Shown: piece by piece, positions 7,892 to 17,659 of the stretch
How positions within the stretch are numbered: position 1 is the first letter of the stretch
Layout: each line of letters begins with the position of its first letter
NCBI RefSeq assembly: GCF_003007675.1
Contig: NZ_PXNP01000004.1
Location: 62,001 to 126,000 of the forward strand
Reading direction: 5' to 3'
DNA from: Marinobacter fuscus
Lineage (GTDB): Bacteria; Pseudomonadota; Gammaproteobacteria; Pseudomonadales; Oleiphilaceae
Length of the DNA: 64,000 nucleotides
Position numbers and translations under genes: made by a program
The notes under the pieces: generated by a model
Told to the model about the DNA's origin: nothing
The model's database searches: none
The model's input: the letters and a program-made list of their open reading frames with translations, nothing else

Positions 7892-8237
7892 CCTTGAGCC
7901 GGGGTCTGTATCGGACTGGCTGGAAAGCCAGCTAGATGAAGTGCAGCTGGATGACGCCGATGTGGCCCGCGTGGTGAAAGGGCAGGGCAGATACGGCAGT
8001 GCGGGCATTCGTATTACGCTTTACCCAGGAGCCTCCGGCAAACGTTTTACGTCGATTCTGCTAGAGGGTGAAAGCCTGCCCTGGAGTTCGGATCTGGCTT
8101 GCGCCAGAAGCGCCTGGCGAGCTATGGATACTGAAATCCGCTGCAGCCCCGGCGAGTGGAAAGAGGGCGACCCGGTGGAAGACGATAAGTGGTGGCGGCT
8201 CGACCACCGGGGTGAGCAGCTGGTGGTCTGGAGCTGA
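7848..8237 (+). CDS. Conserved-looking hypothetical protein, partner of the Clp-N gene
   Basis: An acidic, Trp-rich protein of about 129 residues (MESAWVQDLEIYVRDLEPG at the start; ends WWRLDHRGEQLVVWS). No family was recognised, no signal or membrane segment is seen, and it looks like a compact globular fold. It overlaps the end of the Clp-N/AAA gene by 44 bp in another frame, which suggests translational coupling and a shared job. The start is uncertain: ATG 7824 (eight residues longer) is equally possible because neither has a clear ribosome-binding site. A strong bidirectional terminator follows. Confidence 0.65.
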   Translation: MESAWVQDLEIYVRDLEPGSVSDWLESQLDEVQLDDADVARVVKGQGRYGSAGIRITLYPGASGKRFTSILLEGESLPWSSDLACARSAWRAMDTEIRCSPGEWKEGDPVEDDKWWRLDHRGEQLVVWS

Positions 8238-8253
8238 GCGACGTGTCAGGCAT

Positions 8254-8285
8254 AAAAAAGCAGCCATTGAAGGCTGCTTTTTTTG
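8254..8285. terminator. Bidirectional intrinsic terminator
   Basis: AAAAAAGCAGCC, a 6-nt loop ATTGAA, then GGCTGCTTTTTTTT: a 12-bp stem with A-run and T-run on either side, between the convergent hypothetical gene and the cold-shock-domain gene. Confidence 0.9.
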
Positions 8286-8302
8286 GTTCAGGCGTAGCGG
8301 AA

Positions 8303-8860
8303 TCAGTCGCTCAGAATAGACACGTTGTCCGCCTGCAGGCCTTTGTCTGCATCAACCACATCGAAGCGCACCAGTTGGCCCTGGCGCAGAACACGGCGGC
8401 CATGGCCGCGAATGGCACGGAAGTGGACAAAGATCTCGTCGCCGTTTTCACGCACGATAAAGCCGAAGCCTTTTTTCACGTTGAACCATTTCACGCTGCC
8501 TTCTTCGACACCCTCCGGGGTGCTGTCGTCGAAATCGTTTTCCTCATCGAACTGGCCAGCGTTGCTGTTTGCCCGGGAAGGCGCACGCGTTGCGGTGCTG
8601 TTGTTGCTGGCGGCGGCGGGCTGGCCGGTAAACATAACGGCCAGAAAAGCTGAGACGGCAATAACCACCACGCTGATCAGAAGCGCTGCGACGCCGCCCT
8701 GGCTGCCCAGAGCTTCCAGGCCTTCACCCAGTGCCAGCAGTTTCAGGGGCTCAGGCGTTATGGTGAGTAACAGGCCGAGGATGAAAGATGCCGGAATTGC
8801 GATCAGAATGGCGACAAGGATCGCTTTGGCTGGATTACGCATTTGCTGAAGTTTCTCCAT
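8303..8860 (-). CDS. Membrane-tethered cold-shock-domain protein
   Basis: A 185-residue protein with two transmembrane helices (about 12-33 and 57-78), a Ser/Asn/Thr-rich then acidic linker (80-119) and a C-terminal cold-shock domain (121-184). Both nucleic-acid-binding motifs are intact: KGFGFIV (RNP1, 130-136) and DEIFVHF (RNP2, 141-147). Free Csp proteins are about 70 residues and cytosolic; this form would hold a single-stranded RNA/DNA-binding domain at the inner face of the membrane. The start is M1 at 8860 without a clear ribosome-binding site; M7 (8842) preceded by GGAG at 12 nt is an alternative. A long structured leader lies upstream (8922-8970). Confidence 0.88.
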   Translation of the reverse strand: MEKLQQMRNPAKAILVAILIAIPASFILGLLLTITPEPLKLLALGEGLEALGSQGGVAALLISVVVIAVSAFLAVMFTGQPAAASNNSTATRAPSRANSNAGQFDEENDFDDSTPEGVEEGSVKWFNVKKGFGFIVRENGDEIFVHFRAIRGHGRRVLRQGQLVRFDVVDADKGLQADNVSILSD

Positions 8861-8921
8861 AATTTAACACTGACGATAAAAGCCGGACATCGGGTAACAT
8901 GGCATGCCTGGCCGGTGAACG

Positions 8922-8970
8922 CCGCCCGGGCAGGAAAAGCAGATGATGGGCTTTTCCTCTCCGCAGGCGG
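8922..8970. promoter_or_regulatory. Inverted repeat in the csp/slyX divergent gap
   Basis: AGGAAAAGC (8932-8940) and GCTTTTCCT (8950-8958) form a perfect 9-bp stem with a 9-nt loop; CCGCC (8922-8926) and GGCGG (8966-8970) can close it further out. It lies about 60-110 nt upstream of the cold-shock gene, where leader mRNA of cold-shock genes is often structured, but an operator is also possible. Confidence 0.5.
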
Positions 8971-9017
8971 TAAAAGGCGGCATGATACCAGATTACAGAA
9001 AGGGCTGACCAAAACTC

Positions 9018-9236
9018 ATGAGCAAAAACTCTCTGGAAGAGCGTCTCGCCGAACTGGAAATGCGACTTGCGTTCCAGGACGACGTGATCAACACCCTGAG
9101 CGACCAGGTGGCGAAGCAGGAAATGGACATCCGCGAACTATGGGATGCCAAGCGGATGCTGCACAAGCAATTGAAGGACATGTCCCCCTCGAACATCCGG
9201 CGCGAAGAAGACGAGACGCCGCCTCCCCACTACTGA
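9018..9236 (+). CDS. slyX: SlyX family protein
   Basis: A 72-residue, almost wholly coiled-coil SlyX homologue (LEERLAELEMRLAFQDDVINTL, then QVAKQEMDIRELW) ending in a PPPHY tail, a common C-terminal signature of the family. The role of SlyX is not established, although it often neighbours fkp-type isomerase genes. It is transcribed away from the cold-shock gene and converges on dapE. Confidence 0.93.
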   Translation: MSKNSLEERLAELEMRLAFQDDVINTLSDQVAKQEMDIRELWDAKRMLHKQLKDMSPSNIRREEDETPPPHY

Positions 9237-9288
9237 GATCGCCGCTCCGCTTCCCGGCCGGTGGTTACCCGCCGGGTGTCAGGGGCAC

Positions 9289-10506
<1,218 letters not shown>

Positions 10507-10519
10507 TCACTCAGGGCAA

Positions 10520-11548
10520 TTAATTATTCGCGTGCAGTTCGTCGTTCAGTTCGATGGCGGTCTTGTTGGTTTTGCACTCAACCGCACCGGTCTGGCTGTT
10601 GCGACGGAACAGCAGGTCGTTCTTGCTGGCCAGATCGCGGGCTTTGACGATTTCCACCAGAGCGTTATTGTCATCCAACAGCGCCACTTTGGTGCCGGCG
10701 GTAATGTACAGCCCTGCTTCAACGGTGCAGCGGTCGCCCAAGGGGATGCCGATACCGGCATTGGCGCCCAGCAGGCAGTTCTCGCCCACCGAAATGATGA
10801 TGTTGCCGCCGCCGGACAGAGTGCCCATGGTGGAGCAGCCGCCGCCCAGATCCGAGCCTTTGCCGATGATGACGCCTGCGGAGATGCGGCCTTCAATCAT
10901 GCTGGTACCTTCAGTACCGGCGTTGAAGTTGATAAAGCCCTCGTGCATCACGGTGGTGCCTTCGCCCACATAGGCCCCCAGGCGCACGCGGGCGGTGTCG
11001 GCAATGCGAACACCGGCGGGCACCACGTAGTCGGTCATTTGCGGAAACTTGTCGACGGATTTTACTTCCAGAACCCGGCCCTGGGTTCGGGCCTGCAGCT
11101 GGCGATCCGGCAGTTCCTGCAGATCGATGGCGCCTTCACTGGTCCAGGCGAGGTTCGGCAGCAGCCCGAAAATGCCGTCCAGCTTAAGGCTGTGAGGGCG
11201 GGCCAGGCGGTGAGAGATCAGGTGCAGCTTCAGATAGACTTCCGGTGTGCTGGAGGCGGTGTCATCGGTGGCCAGTACTGTAACCACCACCGGCCGTTGG
11301 CTTTCAGCGGCGGTTTCTGCCAGTTTGGCCTGCTGGTTCTGGCCAAGTTGACGCAGTGCATTGGCAAATTGCACCAGTTGCTCTGCGTTTACGGTGATGG
11401 CCTGATTGCCGCCCTGATAGTCCAGAGCCGACTCCACCACGTCGATCAGGTCTTTGTCCGGGGTCATGAGTGGCTGCTGATAATAGACTTCCAGCCATTC
11501 GCCCTGGTTGTTCTGGGTGCCGATTCCGATGCCGAATGCAAAACTCAT
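10520..11548 (-). CDS. dapD: 2,3,4,5-tetrahydropyridine-2,6-dicarboxylate N-succinyltransferase
   Basis: A 342-residue acyltransferase of the long (Pseudomonas-type) DapD class, which succinylates tetrahydrodipicolinate using succinyl-CoA. A mixed N-terminal domain precedes a left-handed beta-helix of hexapeptide repeats (about 165-300; for example VRLGAYVGEGTTVMHEGFI, GSDLGGGCSTMGTLSGG, NCLLGANAGIGIPLGD). It acts as a trimer. Located between yffB and dapE, with dapC upstream in the same series, so three steps of the succinylase branch of lysine synthesis are together. Confidence 0.97.
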   Translation of the reverse strand: MSFAFGIGIGTQNNQGEWLEVYYQQPLMTPDKDLIDVVESALDYQGGNQAITVNAEQLVQFANALRQLGQNQQAKLAETAAESQRPVVVTVLATDDTASSTPEVYLKLHLISHRLARPHSLKLDGIFGLLPNLAWTSEGAIDLQELPDRQLQARTQGRVLEVKSVDKFPQMTDYVVPAGVRIADTARVRLGAYVGEGTTVMHEGFINFNAGTEGTSMIEGRISAGVIIGKGSDLGGGCSTMGTLSGGGNIIISVGENCLLGANAGIGIPLGDRCTVEAGLYITAGTKVALLDDNNALVEIVKARDLASKNDLLFRRNSQTGAVECKTNKTAIELNDELHANN

Positions 11549-11586
11549 CTACTGATTGCTCCTGTTTTTCGTTACTTGAATCTGGT

Positions 11587-11925
11587 TCAGGTCCAGGACG
11601 CCCATTCTTCGGCGTTGAAACCTATGCTTACGGTGTTGTCGCGTTCGACCACCGGGCGTTTGATGATAGAGGTGTTCTCCAGCATGACCTGGCGGGCAGA
11701 CCGGGCGTCGATGTTGTCTTTAACGTCGTCTGGCAATTTGCGCCAGGTGGTGCCACGTTTGTTCAGCAGGGTTTCCCAGCCAATGGCCTGTTCCCATTCA
11801 GCGAGTTTTTCCTCGCTCAAACCGTCTTTTTTGAAGTCGTGGAACTGATAATCCAGACCCTGTTCGTCCAGCCATTTTCGGGCTTTCTTGACGGTATCGC
11901 AGTTTTTAATGCCGTACAGTTTCAT
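11587..11925 (-). CDS. yffB: ArsC/Spx-family reductase-like protein (YffB)
   Basis: A 112-residue thioredoxin-fold protein of the ArsC/Spx/YffB family. It has KLYGIKNCDTVKKARKWLDE with a single Cys at position 9 and the conserved IIKRPVVE segment. Although related to arsenate reductases it lacks their further cysteines; YffB is thought to be a glutathione-dependent thiol reductase. It is commonly found between dapC and dapD in gammaproteobacteria, as here. Its link to lysine synthesis is unexplained. Confidence 0.92.
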   Translation of the reverse strand: MKLYGIKNCDTVKKARKWLDEQGLDYQFHDFKKDGLSEEKLAEWEQAIGWETLLNKRGTTWRKLPDDVKDNIDARSARQVMLENTSIIKRPVVERDNTVSIGFNAEEWASWT

Positions 11926-11967
11926 GTTCTCTCACTCACAGGGCTGCAATTTTCACAGCCGGTTCAG

Positions 11968-13164
11968 TCAGTTACTCTTCACAAATTCGACAATACGCCG
12001 GGCGGCTTCTACACATTCTTCCAGCGGTGCCACCAGCGCCATGCGTACCCGGCCTGCGCCCGGGTTGTGGCCGTCTACGGTGCGGGATAGATAGCTGCCG
12101 GGTAACACATGCACGTTCTGTTGCGCCGACAACTCCCGGGCGAAGGTTTCGTCGTCCATGGGCGTGCGCGGCCACAGGTAGAAGCCCGCATCGGGGAAAT
12201 CCACCTCCATCACTTCCCGCAGAATGGGCACTACGGCTTCGAATTTCGCCCGGTAGGCGGCACGGTTTTCTTCAACGTGGGCTTCGTCGCTCCAGGCGGC
12301 GATGCTGGCCAGTTGATTGTGGATCGGCATGGCGCAGCCGTGGTAGGTACGGTATTTCAGATAACCCGCCAGAATGTCGGCATCGCCTGCAACAAAGCCC
12401 GAGCGAAGGCCGGGGAGATTGCTGCGCTTGGACAGGCTGTGGAACACGATGCAACGTTTGAAGTCGTGTCGCCCAAGGGCTGCGCAAGTTTGAAGCAGGC
12501 CTTCAGGTGGCTGGTTTTCGTCCGGGTAGAGCTCGGAATAACACTCGTCGGAGGCCACAATAAAATCATGGCGGTCGGCCAGATCAATCACCTTGCTCAG
12601 GGTCTCTCGCGGAATCACGGCTCCACTTGGGTTGCCCGGCGAGCAAAGAAACAGAATCTGGCACTGTTGCCAGACGGCTTCAGATACTGCGTCAAAATCC
12701 GGGATAAAGCCGTTGCTGGCATCGCAGGGCAGGTACACCGGTGTGGCGCCTGCCAGAAACGCGGCGCCCTCGTAAATCTGGTAAAACGGGTTGGGGCTGA
12801 CCACGGTGGCCGGTTTACTGGCATCCACCACGGCCTGTACCAAGGCAAAAATGGCCTCTCGGGTGCCGTTCACCGGAACCACATGGCGGTTGGGATCCAG
12901 CGTATTCCCGGCTAATTGAAAGCGGCGGGTTGCCCATTGGCTGATCGCGACCCTCAGCTCTTCGATGCCCTTGGTGGTGGGGTAATTGGCCAGTTTGTCC
13001 AGATGATTCCGGATGACGTCCTGCACGAAGCCCGGTGCCGGGTGTTTGGGCTCACCGATGCCGAGGGAAATCGGCGCCAGGTCTGCTGGCACGCTGATGC
13101 CAGCTTTCAGCTTGGCGAGTTTCTCGAAAGGGTAGGGGTGTAGCTTGTCCAGGTTGGAATTCAT
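11968..13164 (-). CDS. dapC: Succinyldiaminopimelate transaminase
   Basis: A 398-residue fold-type I PLP aminotransferase. Motifs are NGTREAIFALVQA (cofactor phosphate side), CSPGNPSGAVIP, VASDECYSELYPDE (Asp and Tyr over the ring) and HSLSKRSNLPGLRSGF, with the Schiff-base Lys in SLSKRS. Placement with dapD and dapE supports conversion of N-succinyl-2-amino-6-ketopimelate with glutamate over the related ArgD/AspC roles. Its ATG overlaps the glnD stop as ATGA. Confidence 0.94.
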   Translation of the reverse strand: MNSNLDKLHPYPFEKLAKLKAGISVPADLAPISLGIGEPKHPAPGFVQDVIRNHLDKLANYPTTKGIEELRVAISQWATRRFQLAGNTLDPNRHVVPVNGTREAIFALVQAVVDASKPATVVSPNPFYQIYEGAAFLAGATPVYLPCDASNGFIPDFDAVSEAVWQQCQILFLCSPGNPSGAVIPRETLSKVIDLADRHDFIVASDECYSELYPDENQPPEGLLQTCAALGRHDFKRCIVFHSLSKRSNLPGLRSGFVAGDADILAGYLKYRTYHGCAMPIHNQLASIAAWSDEAHVEENRAAYRAKFEAVVPILREVMEVDFPDAGFYLWPRTPMDDETFARELSAQQNVHVLPGSYLSRTVDGHNPGAGRVRMALVAPLEECVEAARRIVEFVKSN

Positions 13165-15806
13165 CGAATGTCGTCCAGCATTTTACAGAGAGCCTGTTGC
13201 AGGGCCTGGCATACGGCCGGGTCGCTCAGGGGCTCACCGTGTTCATCGGTGATAAAAAATACGTCTTCTACCCGCTCGCCCAGAGTGGCGATTTTGGCAT
13301 TGGTCAGCCTCACTCGGTGTTCCAGCAGCACCTGGCCAATTCGGGCCAGCAGGCCGGGGCGGTCCGGTGTAATCAGCTCCATCACGGTACGCTGGTTTAC
13401 GGTATCGTTGGAGAAAGTCACTTCTGTGGGGAAGGCGAAGTGTTTCAGCTGGCGTGGCGTGCGCCGGTGGATAATGTCCGGGTAATCTTCAGGATCATCC
13501 AGTTCTTCAATCAGGCGCTTGCGCACCCGCTCTTTGCGATCCGGGTCGATGCCCAGAGGCTGCCCCTGTTCATCCAGTACCACGTAGGAGCTGATGGAGT
13601 AGGGCGCTTCGGTGGAATTGATGCGGGCGTCCACGATGTTCAGGTTGAGCTGTTCCAGAACGGCGGTGGTGGCCGCAAACAGGGTGACCCTGTCTTTCAT
13701 GTAAATAATGATCTGGGAATAGCCGTCGGTGGGGCCGCCCCGGGTATCGCGAATCAGTACCAGCGGGTCTGGGTTGTCGCCATGGCGGATGATGGCGGCC
13801 GTTTGCCAGGCCAGATCTACTGTGGAATCCTGCAGGAAATAGTCGTCGTCGACGGTATCCCAGATACGGTCGATCTGCTCGTTGCTGATGTTCTGGGCCC
13901 GCAGGATTTCACGGGCTTCTTCCTGGGTTGCCTTGATCCAGGCCTGACGGTCGACCGGTGTGTCGGTGCCCCGGCGCAAGGCGCGCTTGGTTTCAATATA
14001 GAGCTGGCGCAACAGTGAGGCCCGCCAGGTATTCCAGAGCTTCGGATTGGTGGCGCTGATATCGCACACCGTCAGGATATACAGGTAGTCCAGGTGCGCC
14101 TGGCTGGGCATGGATCGGGCGAAGCCCTGGATAATGTCCGGGTCTGAAATATCTTTGCGCTGGGCGGTCATCGACATCAGCAAATGGTTTTCCACCAGCC
14201 AGGAGGCAAGTTGGGTGTCCCGTTCGCTCAGGTGGTGGCGCTTGCAGAAAGCTTCTGCGTCTATGGCGCCGAGTTCGGAGTGGTCGCCGCCCCGGCCTTT
14301 GGCCACGTCGTGGTAGAGCCCGGCAATGAACAGGGTTTCCAGTTTTGGCAGCCGGTGGATCAGGCGTGAGGCCAGCGGGTATTCAGACCGGGCTTCAGAG
14401 TTGCTCAACCGCACCATATTACGAATAACCCGCATGGTGTGGGCGTCGACGGTATAGATGTGGAAAAGGTCGTGCTGCATCTGGCCGATAATCTGGCCGA
14501 ACTCCGGCAAATAGCGACCCAGCACGTTGTATTTCTTCATCGCCGACAGGGTTTCATCTAGTGCATGGGGCGTGCGCAGCAGCTCCATGAACAGCGTGGT
14601 GACGGCCAGGTCTGCCCGGAAGGCGTCATCGATCAGGTGCCGGTGGGCCCGCAGGGCGCGAATGGTTTTTGCCCGGATGCCTTTGATTTCCGGGTGCTGA
14701 GCCATCAGCACGAAGATTTCCATGATGGCGTAGGGCGCGTAGGCAAAGACCTGATTGTTGATGGCTTCAATGTACAGGTTGCGCATCTGGAAGCGTTTGT
14801 TCAGGGGCCGGATTTCGTCGTCACTGCCACTGCCGATGATGGCTTCGTCGTAGTACTGCAGAATCACGTCGGCCAGCTCCGCCAGAGCCAGAACCGTGCG
14901 GTAGTACTCCTGCATCATCAACTCGACGCCCAGGCGCTTACCCTCATCTCGAAAGCCAAGCATTTCCGCCAGGCCCCGTTGGTGATCGAACAACAAGCGG
15001 TTCTCGTTGCGGTCAGCCAATAGCTGCAGGCCGTAACGCAAGCGCCAGAGGAAGGTTTCGCCCTTATGCAGAATCTGATGTTCTTCTTCGGTGAGGATGC
15101 TGAAACGGGTAAGATCCGCCAGGCTCTGCAGCCCGAAGTGGCGTTTGGTAATCCAGCCGATGGTCTGGATATCCCGAAGTGCCCCGGGAGAGCCTTTGAC
15201 GTTGGGCTCCAGGTTGTACTCGGTGTCGCCGTACTTTTTGTGGCGTTCCTGCTGTTCTTTCTGTTTGGCCAGAAAGTAATCCCTGTCGGAACTGACGTCG
15301 TCAGCATAGATTCGCTCACTCAGGGCCGCCCTCAGTTCGTCGGGGCCGGCGATGGTGCGGGTTTCCAGCAGGTTGGTCAGAATGGTGATGTCGTCGGTGG
15401 CGGCCTGAACCGACTCGGCTATGCTGCGCACGCTGTGGCCGATATCCAGTTTCAGATCCCAGAGCAGGGTAATGAAGGCGCCAAGATCGTCCTGCCAGCC
15501 CGGTTCCATGCCCTCACGGGTAAGAATCAGCAAATCGATATCGGAGTGGGGGTGCAGTTCGCCCCGGCCGTATCCACCCACGGCGATCAGGGCAATGTCG
15601 GGCGAGGTGGAGAAGCTGTAGCGGCTCCAGATCAGCCGGAGCACATTGTCTACGGTCTCGGCCCTGGCATGCACCAGGGCGCGGACATCGGCGCCGTGCC
15701 GGAAGGCGTCGGCGTCTGCTTCGTAGTGGTTGGCCAGCAGCTCTCGGGCCGCTTTAACCGGCGAGGGATCTTTGATAATTCGGGATTCCAGCTCGCTACG
15801 GTCCAT
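13161..15806 (-). CDS. glnD: Bifunctional PII uridylyltransferase / uridylyl-removing enzyme
   Basis: An 881-residue nitrogen sensor that uridylylates PII when glutamine is low and removes UMP when it is high. Domain order is nucleotidyltransferase (GGYGRGELHPHSDIDLLIL, about 77-95), helical part, HD hydrolase (FIAGLYHDVAKGRGGDHSELG, about 460-480) and two ACT domains that sense glutamine (about 690-770 and 800-875). The ATG follows the map stop without a gap (TGAATG), and its own stop overlaps dapC. Arrangement map-glnD-dap is that of Pseudomonas. Confidence 0.98.
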   Translation of the reverse strand: MDRSELESRIIKDPSPVKAARELLANHYEADADAFRHGADVRALVHARAETVDNVLRLIWSRYSFSTSPDIALIAVGGYGRGELHPHSDIDLLILTREGMEPGWQDDLGAFITLLWDLKLDIGHSVRSIAESVQAATDDITILTNLLETRTIAGPDELRAALSERIYADDVSSDRDYFLAKQKEQQERHKKYGDTEYNLEPNVKGSPGALRDIQTIGWITKRHFGLQSLADLTRFSILTEEEHQILHKGETFLWRLRYGLQLLADRNENRLLFDHQRGLAEMLGFRDEGKRLGVELMMQEYYRTVLALAELADVILQYYDEAIIGSGSDDEIRPLNKRFQMRNLYIEAINNQVFAYAPYAIMEIFVLMAQHPEIKGIRAKTIRALRAHRHLIDDAFRADLAVTTLFMELLRTPHALDETLSAMKKYNVLGRYLPEFGQIIGQMQHDLFHIYTVDAHTMRVIRNMVRLSNSEARSEYPLASRLIHRLPKLETLFIAGLYHDVAKGRGGDHSELGAIDAEAFCKRHHLSERDTQLASWLVENHLLMSMTAQRKDISDPDIIQGFARSMPSQAHLDYLYILTVCDISATNPKLWNTWRASLLRQLYIETKRALRRGTDTPVDRQAWIKATQEEAREILRAQNISNEQIDRIWDTVDDDYFLQDSTVDLAWQTAAIIRHGDNPDPLVLIRDTRGGPTDGYSQIIIYMKDRVTLFAATTAVLEQLNLNIVDARINSTEAPYSISSYVVLDEQGQPLGIDPDRKERVRKRLIEELDDPEDYPDIIHRRTPRQLKHFAFPTEVTFSNDTVNQRTVMELITPDRPGLLARIGQVLLEHRVRLTNAKIATLGERVEDVFFITDEHGEPLSDPAVCQALQQALCKMLDDIR

Positions 15807-16577
15807 TCAGAATTGCTCTTCTGATCGCCTGGTCAAAACTTCATAACCATCGGCGGTTACCAGGATAGTGTGCTCCCACTGGGCCGACAACTTGTGGTCT
15901 TTGGTGACCGCCGTCCAGCCGTCTGGTAGAAGCTTGGTGTGGTACTTGCCCTGGTTTATCATGGGCTCGATGGTGAAGGTCATGCCTTCTTTCAGTTCCA
16001 CGCCGGTGCCGGGTTTGCCGTAGTGCATTACCTGGGGCTCTTCGTGGAAAACCTTGCCGATACCATGGCCGCAGTAATCCCGAACCACAGAATAGCGGTG
16101 TTTCTCGGCGTGCTTCTGGATAACCGAGCCGATGTCGCCAAGGCGGGCGCCGGGTTTAACCAGCTCGATGCCCTTATACAGGCACTCCTGGGTAATCTGG
16201 ATTAGCCGTTCGGTGCCGGGCTTGGGTTTACCCACAATCCACATCTTGCTGGTGTCACCGTGGTACTCATCTTTAATGACGGTCACATCGATGTTAATGA
16301 TGTCGCCGTCTTTGAGCACCTTCTTCTCAGAGGGAATACCGTGACAGATAACGTGGTTTACCGAGGTGCAGATCGATTTGGGAAACCCTTTATAGTTGAG
16401 CGGCGCAGGAATGGCCTGCTGCTCGTTCACGATGTAGTCGTGGGCAATGCGATTGAGTTCTTCGGTGGTCACGCCGGGTTTGACGTGCTCATCGAGCATT
16501 TCCAGAACTTCGGCGGCCAGGCGGCCGGCTACGCGCATCTTCTCGATTTCTTCGGGGGTCTTGATAGATACCTGCAT
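15807..16577 (-). CDS. map: Methionine aminopeptidase, type I
   Basis: A 256-residue enzyme that removes the initiator Met from nascent proteins with a small second residue. The five metal ligands are in INIDVTVIKDEYHGDTSKM (two Asp), the DYCGHGIGKVFHEEP His, FTIEPMI (Glu) and the SAQWEHTILV Glu. CTSVNHVICHGIP is the substrate His region. ATG 16577 has AGGA 7 nt upstream. First gene of the minus series and divergent from rpsB; its promoter is at 16609-16637. Confidence 0.98.
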   Translation of the reverse strand: MQVSIKTPEEIEKMRVAGRLAAEVLEMLDEHVKPGVTTEELNRIAHDYIVNEQQAIPAPLNYKGFPKSICTSVNHVICHGIPSEKKVLKDGDIINIDVTVIKDEYHGDTSKMWIVGKPKPGTERLIQITQECLYKGIELVKPGARLGDIGSVIQKHAEKHRYSVVRDYCGHGIGKVFHEEPQVMHYGKPGTGVELKEGMTFTIEPMINQGKYHTKLLPDGWTAVTKDHKLSAQWEHTILVTADGYEVLTRRSEEQF

Positions 16578-16608
16578 CGGGCTTCCTGTTGATTTGAATC
16601 AAACCGGC

Positions 16609-16637
16609 ATTTTAAGCGGCAGGCGGCCAGTCTACAA
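16609..16637 (-). promoter_or_regulatory. Sigma70-type promoter of map-glnD-dap series
   Basis: On the minus strand TTGTAG (16637-16632), 17-nt spacer, TAAAAT (16614-16609), 31 nt before the map ATG. Confidence 0.6.
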
Positions 16638-16674
16638 GGAAGGTGTAAATTTATGGCGTTTGCGGCTCGGTTTA

Positions 16675-16683
16675 TGGTATAAA
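16675..16683 (+). promoter_or_regulatory. Extended -10 promoter and leader of rpsB
   Basis: TGG directly before TATAAA (16678-16683) makes an extended -10; the -35 region is poor. The next bases, CGCGCCGCCGG, form a GC-rich discriminator typical of stringently controlled ribosomal promoters. The leader to the rpsB ATG is about 130 nt, long enough for the S2 autoregulatory structure known in gammaproteobacteria, though I could not fold it. Confidence 0.5.
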
Positions 16684-16819
16684 CGCGCCGCCGGAAACGA
16701 ATCCGGCAAATTCACACACGTGTCGGCACGTTGTCCCAGGGTGCCAGAGCCTGATTTCAGGGGCTGGTTGGGGCAATCGGACGCGTGGAGGTCTAACCCG
16801 AAGCTAAAAGGTAAATATC

Positions 16820-17566
16820 ATGGCTCAGGTAAATATGCGTGACCTGCTGAAAGCAGGTGCTCACTTTGGACACCAGACTCGCTACTGGAACCCGAAAATG
16901 TCGAAGTTCATCTTCGGCGCCCGCAACAAGATTCATATCATTAACCTGGAGCAGACTGTTCCGGCCATGAATGAAGCGCTGAACTTCATTCAGTCTCTGG
17001 CTGAGAACAAGAACAAGATCATGTTCGTTGGCACCAAGCGTGCGGCTTCCAAGATCATCAAGGAAGAAGCATCCCGTGCTGGTCAGCCTTACGTTAACCA
17101 CCGCTGGTTGGGTGGTATGCTGACCAACTACAAGACCATCCGCCAGTCTATCCGTCGCTACCGCGATCTGGAAGCCCAGAGCAAAGACGGTACGTTCGAC
17201 AAGCTGACCAAGAAAGAAGCGCTTGAGCGCACTCGCGAGATGGACAAGCTGGAGCGTTCCATCGGTGGTATCAAGGATATGGGCGGCCTGCCGGACGCCA
17301 TGTTCGTGATTGACGTAGATCACGAGCGCATCGCCATCAAAGAAGCCAACAAGCTGGGTATTCCCGTTATTGGTGTGGTTGATACCAACAGCAACCCGGA
17401 CGGCGTTGACTACGTAATCCCGGGTAACGACGATGCCATCCGCGCTATCCAGATCTACGTGAAAGCCGTTGCTGATACCTGCCTGGAAGCTTCCCAGTCT
17501 GGCGGCGCTGACGAGTTTGTTGAAGTTAGCGAAGACGCCGAAGGCGCGGCACCGGCTGCCGAGTAA
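16820..17566 (+). CDS. rpsB: 30S ribosomal protein S2
   Basis: A 248-residue S2 ([27 protein letters not shown] start; VTDTN-like [21 protein letters not shown]), a 30S surface protein that also helps S1 to bind. The C-terminus is acidic and Ala-rich ([11 protein letters not shown]). ATG has AAAAGG 8 nt upstream. It forms the usual rpsB-tsf unit and is divergent from map. Confidence 0.99.
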   Translation: MAQVNMRDLLKAGAHFGHQTRYWNPKMSKFIFGARNKIHIINLEQTVPAMNEALNFIQSLAENKNKIMFVGTKRAASKIIKEEASRAGQPYVNHRWLGGMLTNYKTIRQSIRRYRDLEAQSKDGTFDKLTKKEALERTREMDKLERSIGGIKDMGGLPDAMFVIDVDHERIAIKEANKLGIPVIGVVDTNSNPDGVDYVIPGNDDAIRAIQIYVKAVADTCLEASQSGGADEFVEVSEDAEGAAPAAE

Positions 17567-17593
17567 TCGCCGGGTCTGAAGCTTGAGTTGCAA

Positions 17594-17623
17594 GGCGTGT
17601 CTGCGGGTTTGTCCGGGCACGCC
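17594..17623 (+). other. Stem-loop in rpsB-tsf gap
   Basis: GGCGTG (17594-17599) can pair with CACGCC (17618-17623) around an 18-nt loop, without a T-run. It may be the attenuator or processing hairpin that lowers tsf relative to rpsB in related bacteria. Confidence 0.4.
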
Positions 17624-17659
17624 TCCCCACCGAATACCGAATAGACAAGAGGATTGAAC

